The notes under the pieces were generated by a model. That model did no database searches and was not told where the DNA came from. It saw only the letters and a program-made list of their open reading frames with translations. A stretch of 43,222 nucleotides of DNA from Clostridia bacterium (GTDB lineage Bacteria > Bacillota_A > Clostridia > Oscillospirales > CAG-272), in contig JAFTRQ010000166.1 in NCBI GenBank assembly GCA_017462125.1, positions 1-43,222 on the forward strand, read 5' to 3'. The position numbers were made by a program, and so were the translations under genes. This document shows, in pieces, positions 7,467 through 13,800 of the stretch. Every line of letters begins with the position of its first letter. The stretch's first letter is position 1.

Positions 7467-8186
7467 TATGCCGCCGTCAACACGGAGAACCTCGCCTGTT
7501 ACGTATTTTGCGTTTACCAAATATGCTACCGCATCTGCAACCTCATCTGCCTCGCCCATTCTTCCAAGAGGGATCATGGTAAGAAGCGGGGTATCCGAAT
7601 GCGCTTCGGTCATATCCGTCTTGATAAATCCAGGGGCTACAGCATTACAGCGAATTCCTTTTGAGGCATACTCCTTTGCCACTGACTTTGTAAGTCCGAT
7701 AAGACCTGCTTTGGAGGCGGAATAATTGCTCTGACCTGCATTTCCCATGAGACCCGACACCGAGCTGATGTTAATGATACAGCCTTCCTTGGCTCTCAAA
7801 AACAGAGAAGTCACATGGCGGATCATATTGAAAGCCCCCTTCAGATTGGTGTCGAGAACCTTATCAAAATCTTCTTCCTTCATCATTGCCACAAGTCCGT
7901 CGCGCGTGATACCCGCATTATTGACGAGAATGTGAGCCGCTCCAAAATCTGCCTTGATCTTTGCGACGGTTTCCTTGACCGTATTAAAATCAGACACGTC
8001 ACAAGCATAGGCGAGGGCTTTCACACCGTACTCGGCTTTGCATGTTTCGCATACGGCATTTGCCGCCTGTGCATTTCCTGCGTAGATGACCGCAACGTCA
8101 GCACCGAAGGACGCGAGCTTGTAAGTAATCGCCGCTCCGATACCGCGCGAGCCGCCCGTGATGATAGCGACCTTTCCCTTTAACAT
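7458..8186 (-). CDS. fabG: 3-oxoacyl-ACP reductase FabG
   Basis: FabG is the NADPH-dependent ketoreductase of the elongation cycle. The 242-residue protein is a classical short-chain dehydrogenase: the cofactor motif GGSRGIGAAIT at 11-21, the NNAG motif at 89-92 and the catalytic residues S142, Y155 and K159 in SSVSGLMGNAGQSNYSASK. The typical C-terminal end VLRVDGGIAM is present. It overlaps fabD by 7 nt and its GGAGG lies inside the fabD 3' end. The stop codon lies inside a palindrome that belongs to the hairpin array following it. Confidence 0.94.
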   Translation of the reverse strand: MLKGKVAIITGGSRGIGAAITYKLASFGADVAVIYAGNAQAANAVCETCKAEYGVKALAYACDVSDFNTVKETVAKIKADFGAAHILVNNAGITRDGLVAMMKEEDFDKVLDTNLKGAFNMIRHVTSLFLRAKEGCIINISSVSGLMGNAGQSNYSASKAGLIGLTKSVAKEYASKGIRCNAVAPGFIKTDMTEAHSDTPLLTMIPLGRMGEADEVADAVAYLVNAKYVTGEVLRVDGGIAM

Positions 8187-9088
8187 CCCGACACCTCCGA
8201 AAGAATAGTCGCAAGATCGGAAACGGAATATACCTTCACATCTGTGCTGATCTTCTTGACCATATTCATAAGTGTTTTTCCGGGGCCGATCTCGATAAAC
8301 GTATCAATTCCGCATGCAATCATGTTGCGGATCGTTTCTTCCCAAAGGACAGGGCTTTTGATCTGCTCCGAAAGAAGCTCTGCTACGTTCTCACCATATG
8401 GCTTTGCCGTCTTGTTCGAATAAAGAACCGCGTCACTCTGATGGAAGGTGACCTTTGAGAGTTCCTCCGCGAACCGAGCCGATGCTTCATTCATAAAGGG
8501 AGAATGGAAGCCGCCCTTAACCTTGATCGGCAACGCTCTGCCGCCTGCCGCCTTCACATCTGCCGAGAAGTCTGCCATCTCTCGTGTAAGACCCGCCACC
8601 GACACCTGTCCGGGGCAGTTGAAATTCACGGGGTATACTGCGGAATATTTTGCACAAAGCTCCTTTACCGTTTCGTTATCAAGCTTTACGACTGCCGCCA
8701 TAGAGGTGTCCTGGGCCTCTGCCGCAGATTGCATCAGCTCGCCGCGGCGGCAAACCAACCGAAATCCTGTTTCTTGATCTATAATTCCAGAAAAAGCGGC
8801 GGCAACGACCTCTCCAAGAGAAAAGCCCGCAATTGCCTCGGGCTTGATTCCGTGCTCTACAAGAACACTCGCAGCAGCAAGCTCCATTGCAAACAGACAG
8901 GGCTGTGTATTTTTTGTTTCCTTCAATTCTCCTTCCGTACCGTTAAAGCATTGCGCCGACGTTTCGGGACGGATCGCATCGCACAGATCAAAGACCTCTT
9001 TTGCCACCGGGTACTGCTCGTACAGATCCTTTCCCATTCCCGAGAACTGATCTCCCTGACCCGAAAAAACAAATGCTATTCTACCCAT
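8180..9088 (-). CDS. fabD: Malonyl-CoA:ACP transacylase FabD
   Basis: FabD loads malonate from CoA onto ACP. The 302-residue protein begins MGRIAFVFSGQGDQFSGMGK, the standard family N-terminus. Catalytic S90 is in AGFSLGEVVAAAFSG and H195 in KGGFHSPFMN; the ETIRNMIACGIDTFIEIGPGKTL block is near residue 250. The length is normal. It overlaps fabK by 13 nt at its start and fabG by 7 nt at its end, showing tight coupling in the operon. The identification is secure. Confidence 0.95.
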   Translation of the reverse strand: MGRIAFVFSGQGDQFSGMGKDLYEQYPVAKEVFDLCDAIRPETSAQCFNGTEGELKETKNTQPCLFAMELAAASVLVEHGIKPEAIAGFSLGEVVAAAFSGIIDQETGFRLVCRRGELMQSAAEAQDTSMAAVVKLDNETVKELCAKYSAVYPVNFNCPGQVSVAGLTREMADFSADVKAAGGRALPIKVKGGFHSPFMNEASARFAEELSKVTFHQSDAVLYSNKTAKPYGENVAELLSEQIKSPVLWEETIRNMIACGIDTFIEIGPGKTLMNMVKKISTDVKVYSVSDLATILSEVSGC

Positions 9089-10020
9089 TTCCTGGCTCCC
9101 TTCAAAATCGGCTCTACCTCATCCATAATTTCTTTTACAATTTCAGCAGCAGGTTGTTCACGTTTTACCATTGCTGCAATCTGACCTGCGAGGAAGCATC
9201 CTTTTTCAAGGTCACCTTCCTGTACCGCCAGACGAAGTGCGCCGACAGCAAGATTTTCGAGTTCATCGTCGGGCATACCGCCGTATTCGGCTTTTGAATA
9301 ATTCTGCGCAAATTTGGTACGCAGACTGCGGACAGGATGACCGAGGCGCTTGCCGGTGACCATCGTACAAAGATCAGTCGCCTTTATAATTTTTTCTTTA
9401 TAGGTAGGATGAACCCCACACTCGGTAGCTGATAGGAAGCGTGTTCCAAGCTGAACGCCCTCCGCTCCCAGCATAAACGCCGCCGCAACGCCTCGTCCGT
9501 CCGCTATACCGCCTGCGGCGATAACGGGAAGATCGGTCGCATCACACACCTGCGGAACAAGTACCATCGTAGTAAGCTCACCAACGTGACCTCCGCTCTC
9601 TCCTCCTTCCGCGATCAGTGCGGTAGCACCTGCTCGCGTCATGAGCTTTGCCATAGCAACCGAAGCAACGACGGGAATGACCTTGATATCGGCATCTTTC
9701 CATTCCTTCATATACTTTGAGGGATTGCCCGCGCCCGTGGTCACAACCTCGACCTTTTCTTCGACCACAACGGCGGCAACCTCGTCGGCGTAGGGACTCA
9801 TCAGCATAATGTTCACGCCGATGGGCTTCGTTGTGAGCGATCTCGCAATTTTGATCTGTTCACGAACATATGAGGCAGGAGCATTTCCGGCGGCGATGAG
9901 TCCAAGCCCACCGCCTTCACTTACTGCCGCCGCAAGCTTTCCGTCTGCAATCCAAGCCATACCACCTTGAAATACAGGATACTTGATACCGAGTATTTCA
10001 CAGATTTTCGATTTGATCAT
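9076..10020 (-). CDS. fabK: Enoyl-ACP reductase II FabK (FMN-dependent)
   Basis: FabK is a flavoprotein that reduces trans-2-enoyl-ACP with NADH or NADPH, the last step of the cycle, in place of FabI. The 314-residue protein is of the nitronate-monooxygenase-like TIM-barrel family: IKYPVFQGGMAWIADGKLA at 13-31, GGLGLIAAGNAP near 37, TTGAGNPSKYMKEW near 94, IAEGGESGGHVG near 135 and ADGRGVAAAFMLGAEGVQLGTRFL near 172. The ribosome binding site is weak and lies in the end of acpP, so translation is probably coupled. FabK in place of FabI is known to leave cells insensitive to FabI-specific inhibitors such as triclosan. Confidence 0.93.
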   Translation of the reverse strand: MIKSKICEILGIKYPVFQGGMAWIADGKLAAAVSEGGGLGLIAAGNAPASYVREQIKIARSLTTKPIGVNIMLMSPYADEVAAVVVEEKVEVVTTGAGNPSKYMKEWKDADIKVIPVVASVAMAKLMTRAGATALIAEGGESGGHVGELTTMVLVPQVCDATDLPVIAAGGIADGRGVAAAFMLGAEGVQLGTRFLSATECGVHPTYKEKIIKATDLCTMVTGKRLGHPVRSLRTKFAQNYSKAEYGGMPDDELENLAVGALRLAVQEGDLEKGCFLAGQIAAMVKREQPAAEIVKEIMDEVEPILKGARKWVE

Positions 10021-10023
10021 GGC

Positions 10024-10248
10024 TCAGCCCTGAACCTTGCTTTGAATAAACTTATCAAGATCCGCAACGCTCTCAACCTTCTGATCCAATTCGATCTCTA
10101 CACCGATCTCATCCTCAAGGCTCATAAGAAGCTCTACGGTGTCGAGCGAGTCGATGCCAAGCTCCGCAAAGGTGCTTTCGGGCTTGATTGTGGAAACATC
10201 ACAATCGGTTCTTTCTGCGATAACTTTTGCAATAGCGTTAAAATACAT
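10024..10248 (-). CDS. acpP: Acyl carrier protein
   Basis: The small acidic carrier that holds the acyl chain on phosphopantetheine during FAS. The 74-residue protein has the attachment site S34 in ELGIDSLDTVELLM and the usual four-helix pattern. I chose the ATG at 10248 because GGAGG lies 9 nt ahead and the product then matches the normal ACP length; a start at 10278 would add ten residues without a site. It is the first gene of the FAS operon, about 57 nt from the likely transcription start. The gene that commonly opens such operons, fabH, is absent. Confidence 0.95.
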   Translation of the reverse strand: MYFNAIAKVIAERTDCDVSTIKPESTFAELGIDSLDTVELLMSLEDEIGVEIELDQKVESVADLDKFIQSKVQG

Positions 10249-10311
10249 GGTATAATACCTCCAAAAATTTTCGAACAATACACTCTCTTTGTGCGCTGTC
10301 CGTTGCTATTT

Positions 10312-10340
10312 ATTATACTCACGCCGTGTTCCGCGACGGT
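10312..10340 (-). promoter_or_regulatory. FAS operon promoter
   Basis: A perfect TATAAT on the minus strand (10317-10312) lies 63 nt before the acpP start codon. At 17-bp spacing the -35 position (10340-10335) reads ACCGTC, which is far from TTGACA. A good -10 with a poor -35 suggests an activator-assisted promoter, and the phased repeats at 10328-10387 lie just where such an activator would bind. The next strong start signal on this strand is more than 2 kb away, so this very probably drives the whole operon. Confidence 0.6.
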
Positions 10341-10387
10341 TCCACCACAGTTCCACTCTCGTTCCAAAAATGTGAATTGTTTGTGAA
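10328..10387. promoter_or_regulatory. Six pentamers phased at exactly 11 bp upstream of the FAS promoter
   Basis: GTTCC occurs at 10328, 10339, 10350 and 10361, and GTGAA at 10372 and 10383 (plus strand), every step being exactly 11 bp, one helical turn. The last two are each part of TGTGAATT. Read towards acpP the motif is GGAAC, covering the -35 region and about 50 bp upstream. Direct repeats at 11-bp steps are typical of tandem binding by OmpR/PhoB-type winged-helix regulators. The sequence does not resemble the palindromic FapR or FabT sites. The regulator is not identified. Confidence 0.6.
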
Positions 10388-10411
10388 TTTTTAATGACTT
10401 TATCAACAATA

Positions 10412-10430
10412 CCCCCCGTGTAACGGGGGG
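10412..10430 (+). terminator. Rho-independent terminator-like hairpin, plus orientation
   Basis: The 8-bp stem CCCCCCGT/ACGGGGGG with loop GTA is followed on the plus strand by ATTTTTATT. It would stop transcription heading right, yet no plus-strand gene lies upstream. It may insulate the lipoprotein region from antisense transcripts of the FAS promoter area, or act as a structural boundary. On the minus strand it is followed by TATTGTTG, a poorer tail. Confidence 0.5.
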
Positions 10431-10479
10431 ATTTTTATTATATCTGGTATGAATACTCCGACCATGTTTTCTTTGAAAT

Positions 10480-10623
10480 ATGTTTTCTGAAGCCCTTTTC
10501 CTTGTCTACATTATTTTGATATTTGGCGGCTTAAACCAGGTAATCAAACATACCGGCATCTACGAAAATTTATTGAAAGCAATCATTGAAGAAAAAGTAC
10601 TTGTAAATTATGCAAAATTATGA
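10480..10623 (+). CDS. Small open frame of 47 codons, doubtful
   Basis: The frame reads MFSEALFLVYIILIFGGLNQ at its start and ends VLVNYAKL, with a hydrophobic first half that could be one membrane segment and a charged second half. There is no ribosome binding site before the ATG and a TGA stop directly upstream in frame. Its 3' end overlaps the promoter of the following lipoprotein gene. I cannot assign a function. It may be a remnant of a larger gene, or noncoding sequence of the A+T-rich islet. Apart from this, 10431-10600 holds nothing I recognise. Confidence 0.15.
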   Translation: MFSEALFLVYIILIFGGLNQVIKHTGIYENLLKAIIEEKVLVNYAKL

Positions 10624-10629
10624 TACAAT
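10601..10629 (+). promoter_or_regulatory. Promoter of the repeat lipoprotein gene
   Basis: TTGTAA (10601-10606), a 17-bp spacer and TACAAT (10624-10629), a sigma-A type pair with two mismatches in total. It lies 33 nt before the chosen start codon at 10663. No operator-like palindrome overlaps it. Confidence 0.55.
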
Positions 10630-10662
10630 GACAATACACACGATAGATTGGGAAGTAGTATT

Positions 10663-11823
10663 ATGAAAAAATTCGTATATGTTATGGTTGCCTTATTACT
10701 GATTTTGGCACTTACCTCATGCGATATTGAACACATTAGTGTACAATTTGACGATGCTATATTAGAAAATGCGAATGTAAGTGTCGGAATTTCTGGCGGT
10801 GCTGAAAGCGAATCAGGCTCGGTTACAGATCAATCCAGTGACACAAGCGAAGAAGATCAAACACCAAGTGAAAATGAATCGAACTCGGATACGGATCAAT
10901 CCGGTGACACAAGCGAAGTAGATCAAACACCAAGTAAAAATGAATCGAACTCGAATACGGATCAATCGGGTAATACAAGCAAAGAAGATCAAACACCCAA
11001 TAAAAACCAGAACACAAGCGGTGACAAAACAAACCAAAACAATAATACTACCGCAACTCTTGAAAATGTAAATAACGGCGTATTAAAAGAAGCATCTACA
11101 GAAACCATGAGTGTTCCCGCAAACATGGAGTTGCGGAGAACAGAAGGTGTCGCAGAGGAAAACAATTCAGTAAACATTCAGGCTACGGTAGTTCTTTATA
11201 CACTTGACGGTGATGTTGTGAAATGGTTCACAGAAAACGATTTTATTTACGTTATAACCTCCGGCAACAACAGATTGGTCGTTATAGATACAAAAACGAT
11301 GCTCCCCGTTTCTAATATTCCTCTTGCAGGCGAGCCTGCGGAGATCAATAGTGTAGGAAATAAAATTTATATTTCTTTACCGGATCTATGCAGAATTGAT
11401 GTTTTTTCAAAATCCAACTGTGTGAAAGAATCTTCTCTTTATTTTGACCACGAGGTATCATCTTTTTGTATAGACGGCAATTACATCTATTATTCAGAGC
11501 ATGACCAGTTTTGTAAGGTGTTTAAGAAAAATCTTGTTACAAACGAGTTGACAATGGTACAAAATACCGGTCTTAACACTTTTTATTTTCCAAAATTGTA
11601 CCTGAATGAGGAAGATAGAATTTTGTATATTGGAGAGTCTGGAAGTACCGGAAGTGCGCTTTATTATTATGATGCAGACACATTAGCCCTTAAAAGTGTA
11701 TTTAAGAAAAATGACTACGGCATCATGAATCACACACGAGAAATTTTCCATCTTGGGGATGAAATTTTCTGGGGTAACTATCGCCTGTCAGATACAAACG
11801 CAAAGGAATTAGTAGGTAGGTAG
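10663..11823 (+). CDS. Repeat-bearing lipoprotein, beta-propeller-like, interrupted at a GTAG repeat
   Basis: A predicted exported lipoprotein. MKKFVYVMVALLLILALTSC gives a signal peptide with lipobox LTSC at residues 17-20. A low-complexity Asp/Ser/Thr/Gln/Asn linker follows, built of three 66-bp (22-residue) tandem repeats at 10810-11007 containing DQSGDTSE and DQTPS-N-like units. From about residue 180 the sequence resembles a beta-propeller (VVIDTKTM, VGNKIYISLPD and similar strands). I chose the ATG at 10663 because the signal peptide begins there. The frame ends at TAG 11821-11823 inside (GTAG)3GTA (11812-11826). Removing one 4-nt unit joins it to the frame ending at 12046 and gives about 459 residues. 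The gene is A+T-rich compared with its neighbours. The function is unknown. Confidence 0.7.
   Translation: MKKFVYVMVALLLILALTSCDIEHISVQFDDAILENANVSVGISGGAESESGSVTDQSSDTSEEDQTPSENESNSDTDQSGDTSEVDQTPSKNESNSNTDQSGNTSKEDQTPNKNQNTSGDKTNQNNNTTATLENVNNGVLKEASTETMSVPANMELRRTEGVAEENNSVNIQATVVLYTLDGDVVKWFTENDFIYVITSGNNRLVVIDTKTMLPVSNIPLAGEPAEINSVGNKIYISLPDLCRIDVFSKSNCVKESSLYFDHEVSSFCIDGNYIYYSEHDQFCKVFKKNLVTNELTMVQNTGLNTFYFPKLYLNEEDRILYIGESGSTGSALYYYDADTLALKSVFKKNDYGIMNHTREIFHLGDEIFWGNYRLSDTNAKELVGR
10810..11007 (+). repeat. Three 66-bp tandem repeats in the lipoprotein linker
   Basis: Copies begin at 10810, 10876 and 10942, each opening with GAATC(A/G)-type sequence followed by a GATCAAT(C)C(A/G)G-like and a GATCAAACAC block. 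Each encodes 22 residues in frame, so changes in copy number would change linker length without breaking the frame. The third copy is the most diverged. Confidence 0.85.
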
Positions 11824-11826
11824 GTA
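11812..11826 (+). repeat. Tetranucleotide repeat (GTAG)3GTA at the frame break
   Basis: A run of 3.75 GTAG units inside the lipoprotein gene creates the in-frame TAG at 11821. One unit fewer restores the reading frame into the 3' segment (GGT AGG TAC GGA ACC). Tetranucleotide runs of this kind are the classic substrate for slipped-strand variation, although the run is short compared with proven phase-variable loci. Confidence 0.75.
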
Positions 11827-12046
11827 CGGAACCACTGCTTATGGTAGCGTGACTTTTGCGTCAACAGAAGTGGTTTCAACATACGAGGGACTTTTCTTGG
11901 CGGACACGTATGAGTGTATCGTTAACTATTTTGATGCAGGATTTGACTTTGAGTACATACTCATTACCGAATCCTACAATGTCTTCTTTAGACAAAGATC
12001 TATTGAAAAAAATATTATTCTCGGGGTAAATTTCGAATTGCAATAA
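11825..12046 (+). pseudogene. Out-of-frame 3' segment of the lipoprotein gene
   Basis: Codons from TAC at 11825 read YGTTAYGSVTFASTEVV and continue for 73 residues to NFELQ and a stop at 12044-12046. The segment has no start codon with a ribosome binding site (only a GTG at 11849). It continues the strand-rich character of the upstream protein, so I take it as the C-terminal part of the same gene, currently off frame by one GTAG unit. It could be expressed when the repeat contracts, or the gene may simply be decayed. Confidence 0.6.
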
Positions 12047-12205
12047 ATGCCGGGAACGATTTGAGAATGGTCTTCACCTATTTCGGTTTCATTTTCCATT
12101 TTTTCTATGAGCGAAATACAGATACGGACCTTATAATCATATTTTATAAACAACTCAATCACCGTTCCTATATATTGCCCAAGTGCCCAAGGCATAGTAA
12201 TTTTT

Positions 12206-12238
12206 GAGGGGCTGACCGCTTTTTTCGGTCAGCCCCTC
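12206..12238 (+). terminator. Terminator between lipoprotein gene and trkH (convergent)
   Basis: A perfect 13-bp stem, GAGGGGCTGACCG/CGGTCAGCCCCTC, with a 7-nt T-rich loop, then TTTGATTT on the plus strand. It sits between two convergent genes and can serve both; the U-rich side is on the plus strand. Between 12047 and 12205 I see no gene I can support. Confidence 0.75.
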
Positions 12239-12244
12239 TTTGAT

Positions 12245-13786
12245 TTACACCTTCTTCCACGTTTTCGGACTAAACAGAATGAATACGGGAAGTATTTCAA
12301 GTCTGCCAAGCATCATGGTAAGAGTGAGTATTATTTTTGAAAATACGCTATATCCCGCAAAGCTTGCGTACGGTCCAACCGCCTCGAATGCGGGGCCGAC
12401 GTTAGAAATACAGGTTAGCGCCGCCGAGAAATTAGAGAAAAATCCGTGCTTTACAGTATAGGTTCCGGCATCGGACACAACTGTTACAACCTCACCGTTG
12501 ATGGGGTCGAAGGATAGCAGGAATATTGCCGCTACCAATATGAAGAAGTAGAGCGTAATAAACGCGAATACATCGCTGATCGTCTTTTCCTCCAAGGACT
12601 TCCCTTCGAATTTTGCTTTGGGAACGTAGCGGGGATTAATGAGCTTTCGCACGTTGATATACGCGCCCTTCATAGCAATTACGATTCTTGACATCTTGAT
12701 ACCGCCTGCGGTAGAGCCTGCCATCGCACCGATGAACATAACCACTATGAGCGTGGTTTTCGCGAGCATGGGCCACACGTCATAGTCCGTGGTCGTATAG
12801 CCGGCGGTGGTCATCAAAGATGCCACTTGAAACAGAGAATGTCTGAAGGATTCCTCCGTGGTATAGACCTGCGGGAAGGACTCAAACCTACCCACAAGAC
12901 TAATAAACACAAAGGCAACCGCCGAGCCGATAATGAGAAAATAGCTTTTAAATTCCTCACTCTTGAATACCTGGCGGACCTTTCCGATCAGCAACAGGTA
13001 GTAAAGGCTGAAATTGCATCCGAACAAAATGAGGAATATTGCCATCACATACTGCGAGAAGGGATGAAACAGCTCCATGCTACCGGGGATAAAGCCAAAA
13101 CCGCCCGTTCCCGCGCATCCAAAGGTAGCAAGTAAGCTAAAGAAAAACTGCTCGTTCTCATATCCGGGGATCGGCTCGTCAAGCATCAGAATCATCACCT
13201 CCAGCACTGTCATACCGAGATAGATGAGGTACAGTATCCTTGTCGTTACCTTCATTTTGGATACAATCTTACCGACCTGCGGTCCGGGACTTTCCGCGCG
13301 GAGCAGGTGCATCGAGGAACCCTCATTGCTTTCGGGGATGAAGATCAGCACGAATACCAAGATACCCATACCGCCGATCCAGTGGGAAAAGCTTCTCCAA
13401 AATAGCGTGGAATGAGATACTGCTGTGATGTCGGGAATCACGCTTGAGCCCGTGGTGGTGAAGCCCGACATGATTTCGAACCAAGCGTCTACGTAGTTGG
13501 GAATATCACCGTTCAGTACAAACGGGACAGCGCCGAACAGCGTCATAACGATCCAAACAAGAGCTGTCAGCGCAAAGCCCTCCTTCTGATAGAGCTGATC
13601 TCTTCTCGGCTTCGGAATTTGCAATAAAAATCCGAGAAGCGCAAGCATAAGAACGGGGATCAGAAAGGCGAGAATGTTTCGGATACCTTCTTTATAAATT
13701 AGGGAAACGGCAAGAGGCGCGATCATCAGGATCGCCTCCAGTATCATAATCTTGCCGAGAATTTTTCCGAGTTTTTTATAGTTCAT
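12245..13786 (-). CDS. trkH: TrkH/KtrB-type potassium uptake protein, membrane subunit
   Basis: The ion-conducting subunit of a Trk/Ktr potassium uptake system. The 513-residue protein is largely membrane-spanning, with the four-fold pore architecture of the superfamily. Selectivity-filter-like segments can be seen in order: MSGFTTTGSSV near residue 107, FGCAGTGGFGF near 221, MTTAGYTTTDYD near 325 and CISNVGPAFEAVG near 458. Length fits TrkH (about 480-510) better than KtrB. It starts 14 nt after the trkA stop, with a GGCGG site, so the membrane and gating subunits are co-translated. The identification is firm; the TrkH/KtrB boundary is softer. Confidence 0.92.
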   Translation of the reverse strand: MNYKKLGKILGKIMILEAILMIAPLAVSLIYKEGIRNILAFLIPVLMLALLGFLLQIPKPRRDQLYQKEGFALTALVWIVMTLFGAVPFVLNGDIPNYVDAWFEIMSGFTTTGSSVIPDITAVSHSTLFWRSFSHWIGGMGILVFVLIFIPESNEGSSMHLLRAESPGPQVGKIVSKMKVTTRILYLIYLGMTVLEVMILMLDEPIPGYENEQFFFSLLATFGCAGTGGFGFIPGSMELFHPFSQYVMAIFLILFGCNFSLYYLLLIGKVRQVFKSEEFKSYFLIIGSAVAFVFISLVGRFESFPQVYTTEESFRHSLFQVASLMTTAGYTTTDYDVWPMLAKTTLIVVMFIGAMAGSTAGGIKMSRIVIAMKGAYINVRKLINPRYVPKAKFEGKSLEEKTISDVFAFITLYFFILVAAIFLLSFDPINGEVVTVVSDAGTYTVKHGFFSNFSAALTCISNVGPAFEAVGPYASFAGYSVFSKIILTLTMMLGRLEILPVFILFSPKTWKKV

Positions 13787-13800
13787 ATTGCACCGCCGCC

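Noticed and set aside
10328..10387. A CRISPR-like array at the phased pentamers
   Set aside because: Repeats are only 5 bp with 6-bp spacers, far below CRISPR unit size, and no cas genes are present.
10663..11823. A programmed +1 or -1 ribosomal frameshift joining the lipoprotein gene and its 3' segment
   Set aside because: No slippery heptamer or downstream pseudoknot is seen, and the offset equals one GTAG unit, so repeat slippage at the DNA level explains it better.
11974..12195. A 73-codon minus-strand frame beginning MPWALGQYIGTVIEL
   Set aside because: It has no ribosome binding site and overlaps the 3' part of the lipoprotein gene; no family was recognised.
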